This document shows positions 31,350 through 40,724 of a stretch of DNA of 64,000 nt, in pieces. Position 1 is the stretch's first letter; every line of letters begins with the position of its first letter. This DNA is from Flectonema sp. DT1601 (lineage: Eukaryota; Euglenozoa; Diplonemea; Diplonemida; Diplonemidae), in assembly GCA_964019425.1 (NCBI GenBank), contig OZ025791.1, forward strand, positions 968,501 to 1,032,500. Direction: 5' to 3'. Below the pieces are notes generated by a model, which was not told the origin of the DNA, ran no database searches, and worked only from the letters and a program-made list of their open reading frames with translations. The translations under genes were made by a program, and so were the position numbers.

Positions 31350-33275
31350 TCAAGAATAGAGAAGAGTTGATGGACCAGACCTTGGCAATCCTTGACATCT
31401 GTAGCCGTCACTTTTAATGACAGCAGCTGTTTCCGGATGAAGACTAATTGCTCGCTCCATAAAAAAGACTTGTGAAGGTAAAGGATCCACTTCAAAAACC
31501 CAACTCAAGTCAATCACTTTCTTATCCATATTAACTAATTTGGGTATCGCATCACGATCTTCTCTTTTACCTGTTTCAATGTATGTTCCAATCCTTAAAT
31601 TAACACTAGTCACAGGGTTGTCAATACTACGGCTGAGTCCGTACATCCACTCTTCTTGACAGGCCTCTGCAATATCAAGAAGAGTGTAGGCTCTTAGATG
31701 ACTGTGTTCTGATTGATCGTAAATTTGAACTTTACATCTGTACAACAACACAGCACTGGGGACAGCATCAGCTGTTTTCTCTTCGATTAAATTCTGAACA
31801 CGTAATCTTGCCGCAAGTAAACTGAGCACCTCAGCTGTGTGTGTTGAGTGTCCAAGAATTACAAATCCTCGCTGATGCTCACCTCCGATATTGCCACAAA
31901 TATCTTTATTGTAGCAGCAGCCTACTGTGACATTGTCTAACTCAGAAATGCTGTGATGAATTAGTTCCAATGCTGAGGATATCTTCCCTCGATAAGTTAT
32001 AAAGAATGTTCCTGACAGTGACATTGAGAGGTTACCTTTTGTTCTGCTGGATACATGAAAAAGCCAATTAGAAAGTTGAGCAACTTTCTTGCAGATGCCG
32101 GGGTACTCACCAATAGAGATGTGACCGTCAACCAATGAATTAGAAACAGCAATGATTGTGGACGGACGTTTTTCAAGTCCGAGTGCAAGACGAGAGAAGC
32201 TGGCCTGCCTCACAGGGGGTGCATTCAAACTTCCAAATGATGAGTTCATACTTACGGTACTCTGTTTCGCAAAAGATACTCTAGACTCATCACTGTCACC
32301 GTCAATCAAGTGAGATGGTAAGTAAGGTTTATACAGCTTCAGGTTCCCAGCAATGGTTATGAACGCCTGTTGTAATTCATCCGGGTTTTCAAGTCTATTT
32401 AAATATTCGACCTCCCCAAGACGAAATCCACTTATCGAGTCAGCAATCTTTCTGGCCTGCACCTTGCTGCTGTACAGGTCTCGACATTGCTGAATACTTC
32501 TCCAATGCTCTATGCTGGTGTAGATCAACAGCCCCGTCAGAATGGCGATCACAACGAACCCGAGAACTGATATAATAGTACCATTGCGAGTAGAGCTCTC
32601 CAGTCCGAGAATCCTCACCTCAGAGAGTACAAAGAAATCATCAATCGGCTTCATGATGCCAGCCTTCTCACGATGGTAAGGCAAACCATGTACCAATCCC
32701 ATCGCGTATGTTTGATTAGGAGGAGCTGACACACTGAACTCCTGCAGCTGCTCCGCAGTCAGCCCGCTGGTGTTGACATTCACATTCCGATCTGTCGGCC
32801 GGTATTTCCCAATCATCGCGTGGTAGGCTACGTTCTCAAGATCGATCAAAGCATCGCTTCTGCTCTTTGCCAACCTAACCATACCCAATTCCTCTTCGGT
32901 GAACCCAGCTTGTTTCATTCTGGAATCCAACGACGATGGCGGCCCACTCGGCCTCGGTTGACCCCCCGTCACGTACAAGTCCCAGTAAATCCTGTGCGGA
33001 TAAATGGGGAGTGGCATCTTACCGTCTCTGATCGAGATCACGTCCAGGAAATAATTCCAATACGATGAGTTACCTGTTACCGTGTAAGTCCTCACGAACC
33101 TCGTCAGGTCATCCGAACTCTGTCTCAACTCCGTCGCCAGTCGCAGTGTCTTCAACATCGTGTCGTTTGTATCAGCGATGTGCCGCTGCAGCTGATGGTT
33201 GACGGCAATGACTGCGAGCAGCAGGACGACGCATATTAAATTAATCCCTATTATTAATTTTGCGTTTACTGCCAT
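31350..33275 (-). CDS. Membrane sensor with degenerate class III cyclase homology domain, copy 2
   Basis: A 641-residue paralogue of 27199-29127 with the same plan: helix at about 7-29, extracellular sensor, helix at about 234-255, KLYKPYLPSHLI linker and a cyclase-like domain (CGNIGGEHQRGFVILG, LIEEKT). The metal-binding aspartates are absent here too (TIIAVSNSLVDG; GTFFITYRG). The extracellular part is about 98% identical to copy 1, whereas the first helix and the cyclase-like domain are much more different, so the two copies seem to have exchanged sequence. The ATG is preceded by a CCAATTAG acceptor 21 nt upstream. Confidence 0.75.
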   Translation of the reverse strand: MAVNAKLIIGINLICVVLLLAVIAVNHQLQRHIADTNDTMLKTLRLATELRQSSDDLTRFVRTYTVTGNSSYWNYFLDVISIRDGKMPLPIYPHRIYWDLYVTGGQPRPSGPPSSLDSRMKQAGFTEEELGMVRLAKSRSDALIDLENVAYHAMIGKYRPTDRNVNVNTSGLTAEQLQEFSVSAPPNQTYAMGLVHGLPYHREKAGIMKPIDDFFVLSEVRILGLESSTRNGTIISVLGFVVIAILTGLLIYTSIEHWRSIQQCRDLYSSKVQARKIADSISGFRLGEVEYLNRLENPDELQQAFITIAGNLKLYKPYLPSHLIDGDSDESRVSFAKQSTVSMNSSFGSLNAPPVRQASFSRLALGLEKRPSTIIAVSNSLVDGHISIGEYPGICKKVAQLSNWLFHVSSRTKGNLSMSLSGTFFITYRGKISSALELIHHSISELDNVTVGCCYNKDICGNIGGEHQRGFVILGHSTHTAEVLSLLAARLRVQNLIEEKTADAVPSAVLLYRCKVQIYDQSEHSHLRAYTLLDIAEACQEEWMYGLSRSIDNPVTSVNLRIGTYIETGKREDRDAIPKLVNMDKKVIDLSWVFEVDPLPSQVFFMERAISLHPETAAVIKSDGYRCQGLPRSGPSTLLYS

Positions 33276-35704
33276 TTTGTGATGGTACCCTTTTGTCTAA
33301 TTGGAAATTAACAAAAAAGAAACATAGTTTAGTTTAGTTAATTTCCATAATGGAACATAATGGATCTCGGTTCTCGCAGGGATCCGAAATTCAAAATGCG
33401 CATTCAAACTAGTGTGCAACTGGAAAAGAAACAGAACAAATGAAACAATAACAGAAACAGAAATTTTAAACAAAATCAACGCCTCGATAGAATACGTCAC
33501 GAGAAAGCAAATAATAATAACAATTTAAAGAGTACAACTGAGCCGTCACAATTAAAAAAAAAAAAAAAAAAAATCTGACCCGTTTACGGGTGGTAAAAAT
33601 ATCAGGCAAGTAACAACGTCAAAAAAAAAACAAATCAAAAAAGTGAGAAGATAAAAAGAAGTTCGTACGATGACTGACTGGGAATTATAAGCTAAAGAAG
33701 TGCTGAACTTCATTAGAGCGACGTATCAAGAAGACTATCAACCCAAATGTTGATTGTTATTGACAAGGAACTTTATAAAAACGTTCCTTCTCAAGTAGAA
33801 TCATCTGGCTGCACTCATCAGAGGATCAATCACGTGATATCCACAAAACAAGACTACTCTTGTGATGAGTATCGTTAGTAATAAATGCCGAGGATAAATT
33901 GATACTTTCTTTTTGAGATCTTACATAGGATGGCAAACTACTGCCACCCGCCTGCAAACTGCTAGCTGACTGGTCAGCTCCCAATCAAATACCGTGATTT
34001 CGATCTCTATCATGTGCAATAAGTTTGCACTTTCGCTGCGGTTTCTTGAAAGGGGAGGGTACAAGGAAGACAAAACAACGAACCGAAATAACTAAACTGC
34101 TCATACTACTAAACTTGGGGGGGGAAAAAAAACAAATAAAATGACAAAAAGAAACGTGAGCGCAGTGCACATAAGCGAATAATGATCAACTCCGCAATCC
34201 GTTCTATATCGTTCGACAAGTACTTTTGCCAGCCAAAAAAAAAAGAAAAAAAACTAGTGAGGATTGCACTGATTCCACTACGACGATCGCTTCTGCATCT
34301 GCGACTGTTACGAGTGGTAAAGCGGCTACAACTCGACTCGGACGTATTACGTTATAAACACAAACCAAATGGCTTACAAAAAAAAAAACACTTTTTCACC
34401 CAACAAAAAACAACCAGCGTGAATTGGCTTCCAATACACGCTCCTAACCTTATTCAATAATTCAGATTGTTCAAAAAGAAATAGTAATAAACAAAAGAAA
34501 TACATCGAAGAGCCACGAGGGATTATATCACAAGCAGATGTCAGTTTCTCCATTCCAATGAAACACTACAAAAGAATCTGTTGTCAGAAGTGAATAGTAG
34601 TGCAGGTAAAAAACCAATGGGAAATGGAAAATTTTAACGAGATTTACTTGGTCAGAAGCGCGCGCAACAAAGCCTTCAAGATAACAATCACAAATTATGT
34701 TGTGGGACACTGACGTACTACAGTACAGAAGTAGACCACAAAACGTTCTGACAGAGAGAGCAAACTACTGCAGTATACAGTCCACAAAAAAAATAAACAA
34801 TAAAAAAAAAAGGGAAAACTTGATACAATTTTTGAGGGGTGAAAGGAAACGTTAAGAACAATTCCTCCCCCCAACCGTGAGCAGGAAATTTAATTTCTGC
34901 CCTGAACTATAATGCTAGGAAATGCTTCTGGTGAGTCAAACTTCCAGCAGTCGGGCTCAATGATGTCTCGTGGGGGGGTGTTGTTTTAGAAAACACTAAT
35001 CACAACGATGACACAGACTGATAGGATCACTAAGAAAGGAAAGAACCCAGAGAGGAAATTGTAAGTTTCGGACACTCCCCTCTCGTCGAAGCTTTCTCCT
35101 AAGCCAGCGATGTAGACTGATTAGTAGTGATTCGCCAAAGACAATAATCGGCTCCGGAGATAACAACTAAATCTACATCAGGCTGTCAGATCTTCCATCA
35201 CATCATAGTATTATATATAAATATCAATACATACAAGATGCTAACTAATGAGTAAGCAGTTAGTATATTAGTTAGTTCACAAATCACCTATTCATCAGAA
35301 TTGTCCTCAAAATCAAAATTTCTACTCCACGATAATTGCAATATAGGAAAGGGAAAACAAAACTAAACCATAAAAGAAATGCTCTAAAGCGGGGTAAAAA
35401 AATTAACAGTAAGAGTTATTTTTAAAATACAATTTTTTTTCTTTATATTAAAACAATCGATAAACCACGTTTCGATTGTAGGAGAGATTCACAATCAACT
35501 AGTCTTTCAGCGTCATTATTGATGTGATACAATTATAGCAATATTTGTCACGACAAGAGACGGTATGAAAGCATTCACAATTCACATTCTTTTTGTATGT
35601 AACCCTGTGCAGTAATAATCTACACATTCTGGTCTGTTTCACAAGGTTCAGTTTTACCACTGCCGTTTATGTTTTTTTTTTTGTGTGGTATAAAGACACA
35701 ACGA
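33276..35704. other. Long intergenic region
   Basis: No gene, RNA or element is recognised in about 2.4 kb. It is AT-rich with A and T runs and mixed simple sequence. Confidence 0.5.
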
Positions 35705-38473
35705 TTACCAGGTTCCCATTTCGTATTCATGCTGCGTGTCGTTATAATTACTACTGCTGTGTCGTCTACTCCAATCTCTGTCGTAGTTATTGTGATAGTC
35801 TGGCTGTACATGATCTGGATTAACGTGTGAAGTACTGCCTCCTGGATAATAATCATAATTTGTGTATCTATCTCCTCTGATACTACTTTGTGGAATACTT
35901 TGATGACTTCCATAAATAGAAAGAAGATTATGACCACTTTCATAATTATTACTTAAACTAGCTCTATGATCATATTGTGAAGACCCACCATTTGGATTAT
36001 CTAACTGTTGGATAGCATTATCAGCTGACGGGTCGTATTTGGTGTCGGAATGCTCGAAGAGGACGTGGCGTGATGGACGTTTTTTTGAGCTTCGATATTT
36101 CCAAAACACCAACCCAGAAGCCACTACGAGGACAACAACTACTACAGCAATCCAAGCACCATTACCACCTGATGAAGAACCTGACGGGACATCTGGTGGC
36201 AGTGTCGCATCCATCATAGGAGGTGGTAGGCTCGTCTTCTTCACTGGTGTCGGAGTCACTGGAATCGGTTTGGGAGTAGCGGGAATTGGTTTCGGAGTTA
36301 TCGCAACAGGAATCGGAGTCGTTGCTGGGGGTTTTGGTGTTATGATAGCGGGTTTTGGCGTAGGGGGAGGCGGAGGTGAATTTGTCTTCGGAATACTTGT
36401 TACTGGAATGTTCGTAACAACGGGACTGCTGCTGGTTGGGATCGTCGCCGGAACGTTAGTTGCGGGTTTTGTAGTTCCACTGTTGACTGTTGGTGTATTT
36501 GTGATGGGTATTTGAGCCGCTGGCTGAGGAGTTGGAACAAGAGTCGGTATATCAGTTGGTGTTGCTGTCGGAATAGAAGTACTTGTTGGACTATCAGTTG
36601 GGGTACCAGTGGAAGGTACTGAATTCGGGATGGCGGTTGGCGCAGGAACAGAAGTTGGGATCACAGTCGCAGCTATTGGCTGAGCTGTAGGTGGGGATGT
36701 TGGCATATCTGTCGGTACCGCTGTCGGCATTGCTGTCGGAATCGCTGTCGGAATCACTGTCGGAATCGCTGTTGGAATGTTTGTCGGAATCGGGATCGCT
36801 GTCGGATTCGCTGTTGGAATATTTGTCGGAATTGCTGTTGGGATTGCAGTGGGGACAGCTGTGGGAATTGCAGTAGTTGGGATTACAGTCGGCACAGCAG
36901 TTGGAACGGCAGTTGGAACCGCAGTTGGAACGGCAGTTGGAACGGCAGTTGGAACGGCTGTTGGTATGAGTGTTGGAATTGGTGTCTCGGGAATAGGAGT
37001 CGTTGGGATATCAGTTGGAGGTGCTGGTGTCGGAGGCGGGTAAATGAGGTTCCCGAGTTGCACAAAACCTAAGTTGTTTCCCATATCTCCGAGTGTTGCT
37101 CCCCTTGACTTGGTATCTTCATATCCAAGTTGTCCTATATTCCCCTGACCCCAACACTTCACACCTGACCTTCTGAAGGAAACACACACGTGGTGGAAAC
37201 CAACCGCAAGATGCTCAGCAAAGAGATTGTCACCGAGATTGATCGGCGGTGAGTCTTTCGGAGGACCCTTCACTTGACTAGTTGACTCGTAACCGAGCTC
37301 ACCAAATGAATTTCCTCCCCAGCATTTGACCGTTCCCGCGGAAAACATCGCGCAAGTGAAGTCATCACCGCAGCCGACAGCTACCGCCGTGTCAGTTCCG
37401 ATATCGAGTTTCTGAGGATCGATTTCAATTGTTGCAGAAGTACCAATTCCAATCTGAGCATCAGTATTGTCTCCCCAGCACCATATTTCCTTTAAAGCTG
37501 TGATAATACAATTGTGTCGACTACCAGAACAGATTTCAATTGCGGACTCGTTTTGGAAGTTCAGGTCAGGGATGTTTTGCATCTCACCAGCTGCATCACC
37601 ACAGCGGCTGTTTGTACAAACTGCTGCATCGTACCAACCCAACTGTCCCTGACTGGATTCTCCCCAGCAGCGAACCCTACCAACTTTTGATCCTCCAACA
37701 ACTGTTTCAATGATGGCACAGGTGTGTTTCTCACCTAAAGTGACGTGCGTTGCTTTGGTTCCAACAGCGAACACAGGAGTAGTAACAGAAGGAAGTTGTA
37801 ATGGAATATTACTATCTAATCCTAACTGTCCTTGAGTATTTAATCCCCAGCAGTGAAGAGTAAAGTAAAGACTCCTAATCACACAAGTGTGAGCATCACC
37901 TGTTGCAACTCGAAAAGATCGAAAAGACTGAAAAGTCTGAAAGATGTGAGGAAGAGAACTCCCCATTCCATTAGGTGTGGTACCGCGATTTGTGGTATCA
38001 TTGAGGCCAAGTTGCCCATCAGAATTCTCACCCCAACATTTTAGCTCGTCAGTTCCTCCACAAGTTATCCCACACGATGCTAGGATTGCACAAGTAAAGT
38101 CTTTACCAGCAGCAATTGGTATAGTGTAGTCAGGTGACGACATGTCAATGTGATGAATTAGTCCTCCGAGATCGATCCTACTGAGACCTGACCCCATCGT
38201 TCCGACAGCAGCTCCATAAGGCGTCGTATCTCCCTGTCCGAGTGCCCCTTGTTGATTAGCTCCCCAGCATTTCAAAACCCATGTCTCTGGACTCGGAATG
38301 TACACAAGTAATAGTGCACAACTGTGTCGCTTACCTAGAGTCAGGTACTTGACTTCTAACTCCAGAGCTGCGTCAGTTGGTTTTGTAAAGAGAGCGGCAA
38401 ATATCAACAACAATGCGAACAGTCGAGCGGACAGCCGCGGTTGTTCTCGGCAGCTCCCTGATCCGCCGGGCAT
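35705..38473 (-). CDS. RCC1-repeat cell-surface protein with Pro-Thr stalk and transmembrane anchor
   Basis: A 922-residue type I membrane protein. A signal peptide (about 1-35, ending TDAALE) is followed by about seven RCC1-type blades (36-470), each with a CWG core such as LKCWGANQQGALGQGD and VRCWGESSQGQLGW. Many paired cysteines suggest disulphide bonds outside the cell. Residues about 480-795 are a low-complexity stalk of PTAVPT/PTAIPT units that is likely O-glycosylated. A helix (AWIAVVVVVLVVASGLVFW) and a 110-residue tyrosine- and serine-rich tail follow. The ligand is unknown. The ATG is 7 nt after TTTTTCCATTCAG, a strong acceptor. The stalk DNA is repetitive (36560-36990) and could vary in length between strains. 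Confidence 0.85.
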   Translation of the reverse strand: MPGGSGSCREQPRLSARLFALLLIFAALFTKPTDAALELEVKYLTLGKRHSCALLLVYIPSPETWVLKCWGANQQGALGQGDTTPYGAAVGTMGSGLSRIDLGGLIHHIDMSSPDYTIPIAAGKDFTCAILASCGITCGGTDELKCWGENSDGQLGLNDTTNRGTTPNGMGSSLPHIFQTFQSFRSFRVATGDAHTCVIRSLYFTLHCWGLNTQGQLGLDSNIPLQLPSVTTPVFAVGTKATHVTLGEKHTCAIIETVVGGSKVGRVRCWGESSQGQLGWYDAAVCTNSRCGDAAGEMQNIPDLNFQNESAIEICSGSRHNCIITALKEIWCWGDNTDAQIGIGTSATIEIDPQKLDIGTDTAVAVGCGDDFTCAMFSAGTVKCWGGNSFGELGYESTSQVKGPPKDSPPINLGDNLFAEHLAVGFHHVCVSFRRSGVKCWGQGNIGQLGYEDTKSRGATLGDMGNNLGFVQLGNLIYPPPTPAPPTDIPTTPIPETPIPTLIPTAVPTAVPTAVPTAVPTAVPTAVPTVIPTTAIPTAVPTAIPTAIPTNIPTANPTAIPIPTNIPTAIPTVIPTAIPTAMPTAVPTDMPTSPPTAQPIAATVIPTSVPAPTAIPNSVPSTGTPTDSPTSTSIPTATPTDIPTLVPTPQPAAQIPITNTPTVNSGTTKPATNVPATIPTSSSPVVTNIPVTSIPKTNSPPPPPTPKPAIITPKPPATTPIPVAITPKPIPATPKPIPVTPTPVKKTSLPPPMMDATLPPDVPSGSSSGGNGAWIAVVVVVLVVASGLVFWKYRSSKKRPSRHVLFEHSDTKYDPSADNAIQQLDNPNGGSSQYDHRASLSNNYESGHNLLSIYGSHQSIPQSSIRGDRYTNYDYYPGGSTSHVNPDHVQPDYHNNYDRDWSRRHSSSNYNDTQHEYEMGTW

Positions 38474-38982
38474 TGTTGAACTGAATGGAAAAAGAAATAA
38501 AGAACAGCGACCACATCGATAATTCTGTTACATAGCAACACTGAAAGTGTAGGTGTAGGCCTTATATATTAAGTTCTTGAATAAAGGAATTAATATCAAT
38601 CACAATAACAACCAATAATAAGTAACGTCATCGAAGGAGTGCGTCGTGCTGCCTCCGTTCTCTTACTGGCTCGTTTTGTAAGCAGCCAACTTTTACATCG
38701 GCTTCGAAAATGGTAAAATTACTAAATAAAATATCACTTCTAATCAGCTCCTCTGCTTGTCCTCGCAGTCCAACTTTGGACTTTCTCCGACCCCATTTTC
38801 TTTTTTTTTATTTTTTAAGTGTTTTTTTTCTTTTTTTTTTCATTATTGTACGATGACATTGGCTGTCGGTCAATTTTAATCCAGGGAGACAGTTTTTTTG
38901 CTGTGACCACTTCGGTAGTTTAGATGTTCAAGCTGTCATAATTAACATTTATTACGATCAATGAGATGCTGCTGTTTGCTAC
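38474..38982. other. Intergenic region
   Basis: No gene is seen. It contains T-rich runs (38800-38840) on the plus strand. Confidence 0.5.
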
Positions 38983-39834
38983 CTATGCGAGAGTGATCCT
39001 ATCAACAACAGCGAGAGTGTTTAGACAGCTTCTGTAGTGAAGGTGTTCAATCATCTGACCATCGAGTACAGCGATACCAGGGTGAGAACCTTCTTCACCA
39101 GCACCTTCCCATGCATCTACTACAGCTTGCGCTCTCTTAATGACTTCCTCAGAAGGGCTGAACACTTTGTTAACAACTTCAATCTGTGCTGGATGTATGC
39201 AAGTCTTTCCATCATAACCTCGTGTGACAGCTGTTTGTGACTGAGCAGCTAATCCTTCGAGATCTTTAAATGATGAGAAAACACCATCCAGTATTGGTAT
39301 CTTACAAGACTTAGCAGACAGAACTACTTGATTTAACATTTGAAATAACATCTCTTCACAAACTGGAACACCAGAAGAAGACTGGAGATCAGCAGACAAG
39401 TCTTGAGTCCCAGCGATAATCCCGGTGCTAGCGCGGGCGATTTCATGGCTGTGAAGAACCCCAGTTGGAGTTTCTACCATCGACCAAAAACCTTCTTCCG
39501 GAAGATCTTTATCAACGTACTCAACTTTTGGGATACAAAGTTCACTTGCTTTCAGTCCAGCTAGACGGAGATCGCTGTAGTCTTTCGCTCCCCAAGGCGA
39601 TCCACTAATGCTGTTAATCCTCACTACTATTTCTGATTTATTGGTATCCCACTCTTCAAGCCCAGATAATATATTACTTCTCGCCTCTTCTTTCTTATCA
39701 GGGTGTACGGCGTCTTCCAAATCAATTATCACCAAGTCCGCACCGGTTACACCACTTAGTGCCTTAGTCATTGCTTTCTTATTACTGGCAGGGCAGTACA
39801 GTGCCGAGCGGGGGAATAGTCGAGCAGTCTGCAT
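38983..39834 (-). CDS. CitE/CLYBL-type citramalyl-CoA (malyl-CoA) lyase
   Basis: A 283-residue TIM-barrel enzyme of the HpcH/HpaI and CitE family, which cleaves beta-hydroxyacyl-CoA thioesters such as (S)-citramalyl-CoA. The N-terminus RSALYCPASNKKAMTKAL carries the phosphate-contacting region, DLVIIDLEDAVHPDKK the metal-binding acidic strand, VVRIN a substrate arginine, FWSMVETPTGV the second metal-binding glutamate, and GYDGKTCIHPAQI the family's C-terminal hallmark. The length fits human CLYBL without a long targeting peptide. A short hydrophobic, basic start (MQTARLFPRSALY) could be a mitochondrial signal, but this is weak. Which CoA ester it uses cannot be read from the sequence. The ATG follows a pyrimidine-rich stretch and AG about 15-20 nt upstream. 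Confidence 0.85.
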   Translation of the reverse strand: MQTARLFPRSALYCPASNKKAMTKALSGVTGADLVIIDLEDAVHPDKKEEARSNILSGLEEWDTNKSEIVVRINSISGSPWGAKDYSDLRLAGLKASELCIPKVEYVDKDLPEEGFWSMVETPTGVLHSHEIARASTGIIAGTQDLSADLQSSSGVPVCEEMLFQMLNQVVLSAKSCKIPILDGVFSSFKDLEGLAAQSQTAVTRGYDGKTCIHPAQIEVVNKVFSPSEEVIKRAQAVVDAWEGAGEEGSHPGIAVLDGQMIEHLHYRSCLNTLAVVDRITLA

Positions 39835-40724
39835 TGTGTTTGTCAGTCTCAGTCTTTAGGATGAGAATTAAATAAAGTTACCAACAACTACAGAAGTAAG
39901 TCAGATGATACTACAAACCTGTGGAAGGCGAGTAAATTAAAATAATAAATCTCCAATCCAACAACAGCTTTCAAACAATCACTAAAACAACAAAAGTACA
40001 ACTGAAGAAGAAGTGATACACTTGTAAATTTACATCTTACTTTATTTTATTTTAAAAATTGCCGCGTTTTTTTTTTTTTTGTTTCTTCTTCTTTTTTTTT
40101 TTTTTTGGTTCCTTCTTTCCTAAGAAGCAAAAATAAATCGCCAGAGTAGAAGACAAAACCACAGTAAGACTCAGTTAGCGTCCATAATGGGAAGTGAAAT
40201 AACAACTTCGCTAAATATTTTGAAACAGACAGAGGGCTGTTATTCTCGAGGAGGGTTTTCTTATTCGGCTACCCCAGCGACCATTCTATTCGGTTCGTTC
40301 TCTCCAAACCATTAAATGGAAAATAAAGAAAGGGAAAAAAAAAGACAGTTTTTTTTTTTTTTTTAAAATTTATAAACAAAAGAACAAAAGAATGGAATCA
40401 AAACAAAATTAAAGAAGACTCAATATTCGGCAGCCAGTTCGTAAATACGAGTACTTCACAACAACAGAACGGAGTCAACCCGACAGCCGCACAATTAGTG
40501 GCAGTCAGCTGGCAGCAAGACTATCACATTCTGGTACAAGAACATAATAATTCGTGTCGGCATATTTATGTATAAGTTGGTGTTAGTCCTTTAGAAAGTC
40601 TGCTAATAACGAACTGACAGTCCGTTGCCGCAGAGTTCATAACGTATTAGATGATATCACATCTAACACAGAAAGTGGAATGTAAAGAATGTATCTCTGT
40701 TTCTGTTGATCCTCAGCAGGATAC
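39835..40724. other. Intergenic region
   Basis: No gene is firmly seen. Long T runs occur at about 40069-40105 and 40350-40364. Exons of the next gene could extend here, because its last codons are followed by GTGAGT-like sequence. Confidence 0.45.

Noticed and set aside
36039-37043. Plus-strand Gly/Val-rich frames opposite the RCC1 stalk
   Set aside because: They mirror the Pro-Thr repeat of the minus-strand gene.
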